Made by a program: the position numbers and the translations under genes. Below the pieces are notes generated by a model, which did no database searches, had not been told where the DNA came from, and was given only the letters and a program-made list of their open reading frames with translations. Positions 1 to 7,927 of a DNA stretch of 21,961 nucleotides are shown piece by piece. The stretch is from positions 1 to 21,961 of the forward strand of contig JABUUT010000006.1 in the NCBI GenBank assembly GCA_021443045.1, written 5' to 3'. Numbering within the stretch: the first letter of the stretch is position 1; every line of letters begins with the position of its first letter. The stretch comes from Fibrobacteraceae bacterium. GTDB lineage: Bacteria; Fibrobacterota; Fibrobacteria; Fibrobacterales; Fibrobacteraceae.

Positions 1-56
1 AGGTGGGCATACTGTCCACCAAAGTCTAGAACGGCAATGGTATCAACGTTTTTCAT
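1..56 (-). CDS. guaA: GMP synthase (glutamine-hydrolysing), N-terminal fragment cut by the window edge
   Basis: Read on the minus strand, an ATG at position 56 opens a frame encoding MKNVDTIAVLDFGGQYAH before the window ends, so only 18 codons are visible. The LDFGxQYxH stretch is the first beta strand and loop of the class I glutamine amidotransferase domain at the start of GuaA, where most homologues read LDFGSQY. GuaA aminates XMP to GMP using glutamine and ATP in the cytoplasm. No clear Shine-Dalgarno sequence precedes the ATG. A CTATCT box lies nine bases upstream, as it does near pepA. Carbamoyl-phosphate synthase small subunit and other GATases have this strand internally, not at the N-terminus, so GuaA is preferred. 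The short length keeps confidence moderate. Confidence 0.75.
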   Translation of the reverse strand, partial: MKNVDTIAVLDFGGQYAH

Positions 57-97
57 ACATAAGAAAGATAGAAAATTATGCCGGTCTTTGGAACTTC

Positions 98-1279
98 CTA
101 AAAAGTGAATACAGATTCTAGGCCAAAGTAAAGAGAAATATCATCTGTCTTATTGTCTTCATCAACAGGTATATCGAACATTCCTGTGGTCATAACGTTC
201 AAGTTTTTAATTGGTGAAATGTAAAGACGAAGGCCTGTATCTACGGTAGAAATTTTTGCACCACTATCAAGTGAATTGGTATGGTATTCCACCGGAATGC
301 CAGCGGTGATAAATTTTACCAATTTAATTTGAGGTTCAACATAGGCAAAGAAATATTCCGGAATTTCAGAAGCCACCTCGTTTCGTTCATTTTGTTCAAC
401 GGTATAGGGCTCACCATACTTGTCTATAACTTTTTCTGTTCCGCTTCCTTTGCCATTGCTCAAGTATGCATACATTGCAGAGGTTTTGATTTTTAACCAT
501 CCCATTTCAAAAATAGGCTCCAACAAAATAACATGGGCATTGGAGGTTGTGTCTTCATCATTTAGATAATCGGCGTGAAATCCATATACGGTGCGTAAAG
601 AAAAAGCTCCAAGGTTCAAATTGTTTTCTACACCTGTATGGAGTTCGTTGTGATTTTTACTTTGGTAGCTTTTATAATCTACATAGGGCCGAATGTATTG
701 GTCGCCGTATTCAAGTTCGTAAGCCAGGTGCGCGTTGTATGCTCCTTTTTCATGGTCATTACTGCCTCGGCCAAATCCAATGCCTAGTTCAAGCCCCGCA
801 AGAGTAAATTCCATACCCCGAATATCGTGGCCTTTCATGCCTGCTGCAAATTTGCCCGAATCATCGTAGCCGTAGTAGGCAATAAATTCCCCTTCGTTAA
901 AAGTAAGGTCACCTAATTTTACAGAGAATATTTTGGTGGGTTGGTATTTAACCCATGCTCCGTTGTAGCCTACGGTTGCACTTTCTGCAGCGGCATCTGC
1001 TTCAAGGGCCAAAAAGGCAGACCACTTTTTATTGAAGGTTACATCAAAATTAAGGTCGGCGGTGGTGTAGTATTCATGCTGCAAATCTTCTGAAGAATAC
1101 ACATCAGAGGTATAGGCATCCAATTCGGCTTTACCACTAATTTTAATCTCCATTTTGGAGACCGAAATAGTATCGTCATTGCTATTTTTTATTGAAGAAA
1201 TTTCAGATAAAATATCGGAAGAATTTGCTTCGGAAATAGCAAAACCTAAGATAATCGCAGAAAGCGTCATCTTTTTCAT
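98..1279 (-). CDS. Predicted outer-membrane beta-barrel protein (porin-like), unnamed family
   Basis: The 393-residue product starts with a short Lys-rich end and a hydrophobic stretch (residues 5-15), consistent with a signal peptide ending near residue 20. It then alternates polar and aromatic residues in the manner of amphipathic strands and ends in ...SVFTF. A C-terminal Phe after an aromatic-rich strand is the usual BAM signal of outer-membrane barrels. Many Tyr, Gly and acidic turns support a barrel of roughly 14-18 strands. The start at 1279 is well placed behind AGGAG (1286-1290). It lies 113 bp downstream of pepA on the same strand, and a small hairpin sits in its leader. I do not recognise a substrate or a named family; a passive porin is an inference. 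Confidence 0.7.
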   Translation of the reverse strand: MKKMTLSAIILGFAISEANSSDILSEISSIKNSNDDTISVSKMEIKISGKAELDAYTSDVYSSEDLQHEYYTTADLNFDVTFNKKWSAFLALEADAAAESATVGYNGAWVKYQPTKIFSVKLGDLTFNEGEFIAYYGYDDSGKFAAGMKGHDIRGMEFTLAGLELGIGFGRGSNDHEKGAYNAHLAYELEYGDQYIRPYVDYKSYQSKNHNELHTGVENNLNLGAFSLRTVYGFHADYLNDEDTTSNAHVILLEPIFEMGWLKIKTSAMYAYLSNGKGSGTEKVIDKYGEPYTVEQNERNEVASEIPEYFFAYVEPQIKLVKFITAGIPVEYHTNSLDSGAKISTVDTGLRLYISPIKNLNVMTTGMFDIPVDEDNKTDDISLYFGLESVFTF

Positions 1280-1305
1280 AAATTACTCCTTAGTAATATG
1301 TTCAC

Positions 1306-1325
1306 CTCAAAAAAGAAATTTTGAG
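1306..1325 (-). other. Small hairpin in the leader of the porin-like gene
   Basis: A 7-bp inverted repeat (CTCAAAA / TTTTGAG, 6-base loop) lies between pepA and the porin-like gene, 27 bases upstream of the porin start. It has no following T-run on the minus strand, so it does not look like the pepA terminator. It could affect mRNA stability or be chance in AT-rich DNA. Confidence 0.3.
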
Positions 1326-1392
1326 ATGAGCATAGGGTTAAGACTAAGGGTAATCTAAAATGTTTGTTTTGGTGTTGGGAAGGGTAAAATGC

Positions 1393-2874
1393 TTACCGAG
1401 AAGCAAACCCAATTTGCCTTGCCAATTCAATTAAGGTTTGCACGCCAAAACCGGTGGCTCCATATTCCGTATATTTCCACTGTTTGGTTACAAATGCGGT
1501 TCCTGCAATGTCCCAGTGGCTCCAGGCCACATTTTCGGGTACAAATTCTTGCAAGAAAAGTGCTGCCGAAATGGCCCCTGCATCGCTACCTGTATTTTTA
1601 AGGTCGGCAAATTTATCTTTTAGGGCATCGGCGTATTCTTCTTCCAAAGGCATGCTCCAGAATTTTTCGCAACAGGTTTCACCACAGTTAATCACATTTA
1701 AGCCCAAGTCGTCGTCGTTGCTAAAGAAGCCTGCAACGGCATAACCCAAGGCGCGTACCATGGCTCCAGTCAATGTGGCTAAATCTATAATGTGGGTTGC
1801 CCCAAGGGTGCCGGCTTCGTAAAGTCCGTCACTAAGAACAAGCCGACCTTCTGCATCGGTGTTGTCTACCATAACGGTTTTGCCGTTCTTTGCCGCGAAG
1901 ATGTCGCCTGGCAGTACAGATTTGTTTCCTATGGCATTTTCGGCAAGGCAAAGTACGGCACTAACATGAATGGGGAGTTTTAGCTCGGCAATGGCTTGAA
2001 TAGCTGCCAAAGCCGAGGCGGCTCCAGTCATGTCGCTAATCATTTCGGGCATGCTTTTAGGAGGTTTTAGGCACAGTCCGCCGGTATCAAAAGTAAGGCC
2101 TTTGCCCACAATTACCAAATGAGGTGGTTTGGAACCGGCGGTCTTGCCTGCCTTATTGCCTTTTACACCATCATAATCCAGGGTGACCATGTAAGGGGGG
2201 TGGGAGCTTCCTTTTCCAACAGTAACATGTCCGTTAAAACCTTCGGCTTCCAGGGCTTTAAGGTCGCGAACCTTAATGGAAATACCAAATTCCTTGGCCA
2301 CATTTTTTGCGAATTCTACAAAGGTTTCTGGATACAAGTCGTTGGCGCAGGTGTTCACCAAATCTTTTGCGGTGTTGATGGCGGCTTGTTCCACAATAAC
2401 TTCATCAGCTATTTTTTTGAATTCTGCCACATGGTCGCCTGCCACTACTTCAAAGGTGGCTTCAAAAAGTGGGGTAGGCTTGCTCTTGTATACATCAAAC
2501 TTGTAGTCGGCGTAAAAAAGCCCATGGGCTATGGCCTTGAACTGCTCCGGAGCCGCATCGGCCAGCATCAGGCTAACAACGGGAATCTGTTTTTTCTGGG
2601 CTCGCTTGGCCAAGCGGTAGGCGGCCATGCGAAGGTGGTCTAAACCAGAAAGCCCCCGTTCCTTGGCGGCGTTTACAAACAAGGTAGATTTGCCGTCAAT
2701 TTCTAAAAATTCAAGATCTTCAAAAGGTCCATTTTCCATTCCTTCCAGCACCGATTCTACTTGATTTTCGGCTTCTTCTGACAAAATAGAGGAAAACTGA
2801 ACGGATTTTTTTACAAAAAAGAGGGCGTTTGCATTGGCTTTGCCCGTTTCTTTAGATAAAATTTGTATTTTCAT
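1393..2874 (-). CDS. pepA: Leucyl aminopeptidase, M17 family
   Basis: This cytosolic zinc/manganese exopeptidase releases N-terminal residues from peptides and normally works as a hexamer. The C-terminal catalytic domain carries the family signature NTDAEGRL, and the upstream metal-site segment GKGLTFDTGGLCLKP gives the conserved Lys and Asp ligands. A further conserved segment reads DLATLTGA. The N-terminal third is the more variable macro-like domain. A Gly/Lys-rich loop of about ten residues precedes the VGKG strand and looks like a small insertion relative to common PepA. I start it at ATG 2874 (493 residues); an in-frame GTG at 2883 adds three residues. It is divergent from the barrel gene at 2933, sharing a 50-bp promoter region. 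Length and motifs make the family secure. Confidence 0.95.
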   Translation of the reverse strand: MKIQILSKETGKANANALFFVKKSVQFSSILSEEAENQVESVLEGMENGPFEDLEFLEIDGKSTLFVNAAKERGLSGLDHLRMAAYRLAKRAQKKQIPVVSLMLADAAPEQFKAIAHGLFYADYKFDVYKSKPTPLFEATFEVVAGDHVAEFKKIADEVIVEQAAINTAKDLVNTCANDLYPETFVEFAKNVAKEFGISIKVRDLKALEAEGFNGHVTVGKGSSHPPYMVTLDYDGVKGNKAGKTAGSKPPHLVIVGKGLTFDTGGLCLKPPKSMPEMISDMTGAASALAAIQAIAELKLPIHVSAVLCLAENAIGNKSVLPGDIFAAKNGKTVMVDNTDAEGRLVLSDGLYEAGTLGATHIIDLATLTGAMVRALGYAVAGFFSNDDDLGLNVINCGETCCEKFWSMPLEEEYADALKDKFADLKNTGSDAGAISAALFLQEFVPENVAWSHWDIAGTAFVTKQWKYTEYGATGFGVQTLIELARQIGFASR

Positions 2875-2883
2875 AGTACCCAC

Positions 2884-2932
2884 AAGATAGAAAAAATGCT
2901 ATCTATAAGGTAAGTCTATCTAGGAGAATCAT
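2884..2932. promoter_or_regulatory. Divergent promoter region with three CTATCT hexamers
   Basis: This short gap must hold promoters for both pepA (minus) and the barrel gene (plus). The hexamer CTATCT occurs at 2899-2904 and 2916-2921 on the plus strand, and inverted at 2885-2890, so the first pair can form a 6-bp stem with an 8-base loop. The minus-strand copy reads TATCTT about ten bases before the pepA ATG, as it does near guaA. AGGAG at 2922-2926 is the ribosome site of the plus gene. Their use as -10 elements is inferred. Confidence 0.4.
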
Positions 2933-3925
2933 ATGAATTTAAAAATTTGTGCTTCCATTGCTGTTTTAGCCCTTTCTGCATCTGTTTTTGCAGAAGAAAC
3001 AGTACAAGCTTCCACCGCTGCACAGACACCCGCTGCCGAACAAGCGCCTTCCGCCGCAGCACCTGCAGAAAATGCAGCACCAGCAGTTGAAGAAGAAGCT
3101 CCTGTGGCCGAGGTGGCTCCACAGGCTGTTCAACAGTCTAATGCCCCAGCAGCCGAAGCTTCTCCAGCACCAGATGCTGTTGAACCAGCTCCCGCTGCTG
3201 CACCTGCTGCCAAGGAAACAATTTATTTCTACAACACCACAACAGCTGCTCCAACCCCAGTAAGGCAGTCCTCCGCTACCATTCACACAACCTACGTAAG
3301 TCAAAATCCGGCACCAGATACCCTGGATTTGGGCGAACTTCGTGGTTACATTCCGGTAGGTCCAACCTTTGGTGTTCAAGGGTTCCTGGGCTCCTACTTC
3401 CTTTCTTCCGATTATGATGATGATTTTTACGGATTTTCCTGGCGTGCCGGTGTATTTGGCATATTCCCCTTAACCAAATATACTTGTGGTCTTAAAATTG
3501 CAGCCCTCTTTGAACAAAGCGATGCCAGTGCTACTTTTGATTACAACCGCACTCGCACAAACTTTAAGTACATGCAGCGCAAACTAGATATTCCATTACT
3601 TTTCACCTTCAAGGGTTCTCGCTCTCGCTTGTCCTTTGATATGGGTGCCCAGGCCGCTGTTGCTTTAACCGACGAATTAAAGGTGGTTTACAAAGACAGC
3701 GAAGGCCAGCACAAGAGCAAAATAGATTTGCTAGATGATGAATACCGCCGCTCCATGGAATGGGAACTGGTTTTTGGTTTTTCTGTTCGCGCCCACAAGT
3801 ATCTTGGTTTTGATCTTCGTGCCAACTTGGGTCTTTCCGACCTCTACGATGGCTTTATCGACGACTTTGAACTTGCAGGCCGCTCCGCATCAGTTGAAAT
3901 GGGTCTCTCTTTCTTCTTGATGTAG
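2933..3925 (+). CDS. Predicted outer-membrane barrel protein with a long Ala/Pro-rich N-terminal linker
   Basis: Residues 1-20 form a clear signal peptide with likely cleavage at SVFA/EE. Residues 21-96 are almost entirely Ala, Pro, Glu and Val (repeats such as APAAE and APAA), a disordered spacer. From about residue 110 the sequence changes to alternating aromatic/polar strands typical of an 8-stranded porin-family barrel, with acidic loops such as SDYDDDF. It ends in SFFLM and so lacks a terminal Phe, though aromatics sit close to the end. The start at 2933 follows AGGAG with a 6-base gap. The stop is one base before the antiporter ATG, so the two are probably cotranscribed. The Ala/Pro linker could span the periplasm or bind peptidoglycan; function is unknown. 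Confidence 0.75.
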   Translation: MNLKICASIAVLALSASVFAEETVQASTAAQTPAAEQAPSAAAPAENAAPAVEEEAPVAEVAPQAVQQSNAPAAEASPAPDAVEPAPAAAPAAKETIYFYNTTTAAPTPVRQSSATIHTTYVSQNPAPDTLDLGELRGYIPVGPTFGVQGFLGSYFLSSDYDDDFYGFSWRAGVFGIFPLTKYTCGLKIAALFEQSDASATFDYNRTRTNFKYMQRKLDIPLLFTFKGSRSRLSFDMGAQAAVALTDELKVVYKDSEGQHKSKIDLLDDEYRRSMEWELVFGFSVRAHKYLGFDLRANLGLSDLYDGFIDDFELAGRSASVEMGLSFFLM

Positions 3926-3926
3926 A

Positions 3927-4910
3927 ATGATACTACCTATCATTGCAATGGTTATTGGTCTCGCTGTATTGGTCTACAGCGCAGACCTTTTTGTTGATGG
4001 AGCTGTTGGAGTGGCTCGCTTTTGCGGTATGTCCACTTTGCTTATAGGCATGGTGATTGTGGGGTTTGGAACTTCGGCACCCGAAATGGTTGTGTCGGCC
4101 CTCTCTGCCTTGCAGAACAATCCAGAGCTTGCTTTAGGAAACGCCTACGGTTCCAACATTGCAAACATTGCCCTTATTTTAGGTGTTACAGCTCTTATTG
4201 CTCCAACGCCAGTGCAAAAGAATGTTATTCGTAAAGACATTCCTATTTTGGTGCTGGTAACCTTTTTAGCATTAATCCTTGTTTGGGATGGCTCTGTTTC
4301 TAGGGTTGATGGATTTATAAATTTAGTGGTTTTCTTTGGTTTGTTTGGTTACAACATTTACACAGAACTACACCAGAAAAATAAGAACACCGTAAGCTGC
4401 CTAGAAGATGAAGGTGTAAAAGAAAATAAGAAAATTGGAAAATCCATTTTCTTTTTGTTGCTGGGCCTTGTTTTTCTGGTAGCCAGTTCCCGTGCTCTGG
4501 TATGGGGTGCGGTGGAAGTGGCTAGAGCCCTTGGTGTAAGTGACCTTTTGATTGGCCTTACTGTGGTTGCTGTGGGAACATCTCTTCCTGAATTGGCTTC
4601 TTCTATTGCGGCGGCCCGCAAAGGGGAGCACGATTTGGCTCTAGGAAACATTATTGGTTCCAACATGTTCAATACACTGGCTGTGGTTGGAATCGCTGCA
4701 ACCATTTCGCCTATGAGCAAGGTGGAACATATGGTGCTGTACCGTGATATACCTGTGATGGGCTGCATAACCTTGTTGCTTTTTATTTTTGGCATTAATT
4801 TTAGAAAGCAGCCTTTGGGCCGCATCAACCGATTTGAAGGCGGTTTTTTTGTATTTGCCTACGTTTGTTATGTTGCGGTTTTAATTATGCAGGCATGTGG
4901 AAAGTTGTAA
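3927..4910 (+). CDS. Calcium/sodium antiporter of the CaCA family (YrbG-like)
   Basis: The 327-residue integral membrane protein shows the two inverted alpha repeats that define the CaCA superfamily. Repeat 1 has GFGTSAPE (residues 46-53) followed by GNAYGSN (71-77). Repeat 2 has AVGTSLPE (215-222) followed by GNIIGSN (240-246). Both Glu residues that bind cation are present. About ten hydrophobic helices flank a charged cytoplasmic loop at residues 147-172. Length matches E. coli YrbG (325). It exchanges Na+ or H+ for Ca2+ across the inner membrane in characterised relatives; the ion used here is not visible. The ATG lies one base after the preceding stop, with no strong ribosome site of its own, suggesting translational coupling. 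The stop is one base before the yejE-like ATG. Confidence 0.9.
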   Translation: MILPIIAMVIGLAVLVYSADLFVDGAVGVARFCGMSTLLIGMVIVGFGTSAPEMVVSALSALQNNPELALGNAYGSNIANIALILGVTALIAPTPVQKNVIRKDIPILVLVTFLALILVWDGSVSRVDGFINLVVFFGLFGYNIYTELHQKNKNTVSCLEDEGVKENKKIGKSIFFLLLGLVFLVASSRALVWGAVEVARALGVSDLLIGLTVVAVGTSLPELASSIAAARKGEHDLALGNIIGSNMFNTLAVVGIAATISPMSKVEHMVLYRDIPVMGCITLLLFIFGINFRKQPLGRINRFEGGFFVFAYVCYVAVLIMQACGKL

Positions 4911-4911
4911 A

Positions 4912-5985
4912 ATGCATTTTAGTCAAGAAAGCAAGAATCGCATCAAAAGATTCCTAAAAAATAAAAGGGCTTTTTTGTCGCTTTGTATTTTGGTAATAGC
5001 CTATTTGCTTTCTTTAACAAGCCCTTGGACCGTAAATGATGAACCCCTCTACATGAGTTATGGGGGTAAAAGTTATTTTCCTGCATTTTTCCGCTACAGT
5101 GAAAAAGACTTTGGCGGAAGTTACGAAACGGAGCCCGATTATAAGGCTCTTGTAGCAAGTGCTGAGGAATGTGAAATGGACGAAGCCGAGGGGTACTCCC
5201 GTGTGGGAGGCTGCCCCGACGTCTGGACCATTTTGCCTCCCATTGCCCACGACCCTTTAAAGGCCGACTTGGCAGACGACGGCGCACCACCCTTTGCTCC
5301 CAGCGAAAAACACTGGCTTGGAACCGACAGCAACGGTCGCGATGTGTTGAGCCGACTTATTCACGGCTTTAGAATTTGCATTTCCTTTAGCTTGTTGCTG
5401 ACAGTTCTGGGAACCTTTTTGGGAATTGTCATCGGAGGTATTCAGGGCTACCTGGGCAAATTCTGGGACACAGGCATGCAGCGGTTTATTGAAATATGGT
5501 CGTCGCTGCCTATGCTCTATGTGGTTATTCTCATTGGCAGCATCTATGGCCGCAGTTTTTGGCTTTTAATACTGATTATGGCGGCTTTTAACTGGATTTC
5601 GCTAAGTTATTATATGCGTGGCGAATTTTTAAAATTGCGCTCCATGACTTACGTGCAGTCTGCAAGAGTTCTTGGCTTAGGGCACCGTCATATTTTCTTT
5701 AAAGAAATTCTACCCAACGCCATGACTCCTGTGGTAACACTATTCCCTTTCACGTTGATTGGCGGAATTGGCAGCCTTACCTCTCTAGACTTTTTGGGTT
5801 TTGGGCTCCAGCCACCAACGCCGAGCTGGGGTGAACTGATGAGCCAGGGCCTCAACAATCTTTACGCACCCTGGATTTCCATAAGCACCGTGGTGGCTTT
5901 ATTTGTAACCCTTTTGCTTACCACATTTGTAGGCGAAGGCGTTCGTGATGCCATGGACCCCAAATCTGGGGACAGGTATGTTTAG
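4912..5985 (+). CDS. yejE: Peptide ABC transporter permease, YejE-like
   Basis: This is an inner-membrane permease of the OppC/DppC type (BPD_transp_1). After a first helix (about residues 19-37) comes a periplasmic insert of about 90 residues containing YFPAFFRY and FGGSYETEPDY, close to the YFPVFKRY and FGGDFETEADY that I recall for E. coli YejE. Next is the typical WLGTDSNGRDVLSRL segment (135-149). The EAA loop that contacts the ATPase is at about 238-269 (SARVLGLG, ILPN). SLDFLGFGL near the end is also a Yej/Opp hallmark. I choose ATG 4912 (357 residues) over GTG 4897, which overlaps the antiporter. In enterobacteria YejE works with YejA, YejB and YejF to import microcin C-like peptides; here YejA and YejB are not in view. 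Confidence 0.85.
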   Translation: MHFSQESKNRIKRFLKNKRAFLSLCILVIAYLLSLTSPWTVNDEPLYMSYGGKSYFPAFFRYSEKDFGGSYETEPDYKALVASAEECEMDEAEGYSRVGGCPDVWTILPPIAHDPLKADLADDGAPPFAPSEKHWLGTDSNGRDVLSRLIHGFRICISFSLLLTVLGTFLGIVIGGIQGYLGKFWDTGMQRFIEIWSSLPMLYVVILIGSIYGRSFWLLILIMAAFNWISLSYYMRGEFLKLRSMTYVQSARVLGLGHRHIFFKEILPNAMTPVVTLFPFTLIGGIGSLTSLDFLGFGLQPPTPSWGELMSQGLNNLYAPWISISTVVALFVTLLLTTFVGEGVRDAMDPKSGDRYV

Positions 5986-6027
5986 GTGGTAGACTTCAGA
6001 CGAAAGAAATTTGGTAAGGAAATTTTT

Positions 6028-6888
6028 ATGAGTGAACAAATAAAGACGGGTTTGATTTTGGAAGGTGGTGGCATGCGGGGCATGTTCACTTGCGGCATTT
6101 TAGACTACATGATGGAAAAGGGCCTTGAAGTGGATGGAGCCGTAGGCGTGTCCGCTGGGGCCTGCTTTGGCTGCAACTACAAATCCCGCCAACCAGGCCG
6201 TGCCTTGCGCTACAATTTGCGTTTTGCAGGCGACAAACGGTATGGGAGTTTTTTTAACCTCATTAAGCATGGGGATATTTACGACCCTGATTTTTGCTAC
6301 CATAAAATTCCCGAAGAACTGGATTTATTTGACTATGATGCTCTGCAGAAGAACCCCATGGAATTTTACATGACGGTGACGGACACCGAAACGGGAAAAC
6401 CTTTCTACAAAAAACTGGAAACAGGATCTCGCGAAGAGCTAAAATGGATGCAGGCTTCGGCTTCTATGCCCCTTGTTTCAAAGGTTGTTAAAATTGAAGG
6501 GAAGGGCTATTTAGATGGAGGCATTGGAGATTCCATTCCTCTACAATTTTTTGAATCCATGGGCTACAACCGAAACATAGTTATTCTCACACAGCCCCGC
6601 AATTATGTAAAAAAGAAGAACAGCCTTGTTTGGCTCATGCGGTTTTTACTCCGCAAAATTCCAAGGCTTGTGGATGCTGTAGAACACCGCCACATTATGT
6701 ATAACGAAGAAACCCGCTACGTTTTTGAACAAGAAAAGTTGGGCAAGGTGCTGGTATTTTGCCCTGAAACACCTTTGCAGATTAGTCGTATTGAAAAAAA
6801 TAAAGAGAACCTGCAGCGAGTCTATGACTTGGGGCGGAAACTTGCCCAAAAGCGTATTGAAGAAATCCGCGAATTTTTAAAGAAGTAG
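6028..6888 (+). CDS. Patatin-like phospholipase (RssA/YjjU type)
   Basis: This is a serine-aspartate dyad hydrolase of the bacterial patatin family. It has the oxyanion loop GGGMRG (residues 13-18), the nucleophile elbow GVSAG with Ser42, and the DGG containing the catalytic Asp163. There is no signal peptide, so it should act in the cytoplasm or on the inner leaflet; substrates are probably lysophospholipids or other acyl esters. The ATG at 6028 (286 residues) is preferred because AAGGA (6016-6020) precedes it by seven bases. A GTG at 5986 would add 14 residues immediately after the permease stop but lacks a ribosome site. It sits between the permease and the ATPase, an odd position for a lipase. 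The family is sure, the substrate unknown. Confidence 0.88.
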   Translation: MSEQIKTGLILEGGGMRGMFTCGILDYMMEKGLEVDGAVGVSAGACFGCNYKSRQPGRALRYNLRFAGDKRYGSFFNLIKHGDIYDPDFCYHKIPEELDLFDYDALQKNPMEFYMTVTDTETGKPFYKKLETGSREELKWMQASASMPLVSKVVKIEGKGYLDGGIGDSIPLQFFESMGYNRNIVILTQPRNYVKKKNSLVWLMRFLLRKIPRLVDAVEHRHIMYNEETRYVFEQEKLGKVLVFCPETPLQISRIEKNKENLQRVYDLGRKLAQKRIEEIREFLKK

Positions 6889-6897
6889 AGGTTTGTT

Positions 6898-7866
6898 GTG
6901 TTGCCTGTTCTCAGTGTCCGTAATCTTTCGGTGGCCTTTGGTAAGGGACGGCATGTTACGAAAAATCATGTACAGGTTACAGACCGGGTTTCTTTTGATA
7001 TTTTTCCAGGGGAGTTTTTTGCACTGGTGGGGGAGTCGGGTTGCGGAAAAAGTGTTACGGCCATGAGCATTTTACGCCTTCTTCCTTGGCCTTCGGCCAA
7101 AATTGTATGTGGCGAAGTGGTTTTTCAAAACCAAAAGGATTTGGCTAAAATACCCTTGAAGGAATTGGAAAAAATACGCGGCTCCGAAATCGCGTGTATT
7201 TTTCAGGAACCCATGCAAGCTTTAAATCCTGTGTTGCGCATAAAAAGTCAACTGCTAGAGTGTGGGGCAAACATCGACGAAATCCGCAGGATGCTTTCTT
7301 TGGCTGGTTTTTCGGATGTGGAGCGGATTTTGGAATCGTTCCCCCACGAACTTTCGGGAGGCATGCTCCAGCGGGTGTGCATAGTAATGGCTCTCCTTCC
7401 TCGGCCCAAGCTGATTATTGCAGATGAACCCACGACTGCACTGGATGTGACGGTGCAGGCCCAAGTGCTTGCGGTACTCAAAGAACTTTCTAGGCAAACG
7501 GGCACTGCGGTTTTGCTGATAACCCACAATATGGGCATTGTGGCCCAATACGCGGATCGCGTGGCAGTAATGTATGCAGGACGCCTTGTAGAATGTGGTA
7601 AAACTCGGGATGTAATTGATAACCCCCTACACCCATACACTCAGGGGTTGCTGGCCGCCATTCCTGAAAAGCATGAAGATATGGGTTCTTTAAAATCCAT
7701 TCCGGGAAGCGTGCCTCAACCTAAAGATTTTGTAGCAGGTTGTCGCTTTGCAGACCGTTGTTGTCAAAAAACGTCAGAATGTGAAGGGTGCCCACCCAAA
7801 GCCGTGGCCTCCACCTCGGATAACAAGGCCGAGGAACATTTTGCCTATTGTTTTTGGTGCGAGTAG
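6898..7866 (+). CDS. Oligopeptide ABC transporter ATP-binding protein (OppD / YejF N-half type)
   Basis: The 322-residue product has one complete ABC ATPase: Walker A GESGCGKS (45-52), Q-loop FQEP (102-105), signature LSGGMLQRV (152-160), Walker B LIIADE (172-177) and switch His210 in LLITHN. The C-terminal oligopeptide-transporter extension begins at HPYTQGLLAAIP and carries Cys282, Cys288, Cys295 and Cys318. That spacing matches the four-cysteine motif reported to hold an iron-sulphur cluster in DppD-type proteins. GTG 6898 follows GAGG by six bases; TTG 6901 is an alternative. The core resembles the first half of YejF, but YejF is a double ATPase of about 530 residues and this protein stops after one. 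A partner ATPase would be expected elsewhere, or this one works as a homodimer. Confidence 0.9.
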   Translation: MLPVLSVRNLSVAFGKGRHVTKNHVQVTDRVSFDIFPGEFFALVGESGCGKSVTAMSILRLLPWPSAKIVCGEVVFQNQKDLAKIPLKELEKIRGSEIACIFQEPMQALNPVLRIKSQLLECGANIDEIRRMLSLAGFSDVERILESFPHELSGGMLQRVCIVMALLPRPKLIIADEPTTALDVTVQAQVLAVLKELSRQTGTAVLLITHNMGIVAQYADRVAVMYAGRLVECGKTRDVIDNPLHPYTQGLLAAIPEKHEDMGSLKSIPGSVPQPKDFVAGCRFADRCCQKTSECEGCPPKAVASTSDNKAEEHFAYCFWCE

Positions 7867-7927
7867 ACCCAGCATTTGGTACATAGTACAATTCGTGTGA
7901 AAAATAAAAGATTATGCCTTAGGGAAT

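Noticed and set aside
2119..2643. Plus-strand frame of 174 residues opposite pepA
   Set aside because: Antisense shadow of pepA with no motif or ribosome site.
2966..3379. Cys/Trp/Gly-rich minus-strand frame opposite the Ala/Pro linker
   Set aside because: Its composition is the direct antisense reading of Ala/Pro codons; it is not a credible metal-binding protein.
7867..7927. Terminator between the convergent ATPase and sirtuin genes
   Set aside because: Only a 4-bp palindrome around GTACATAGTAC is present, with no useful T-run beside it.
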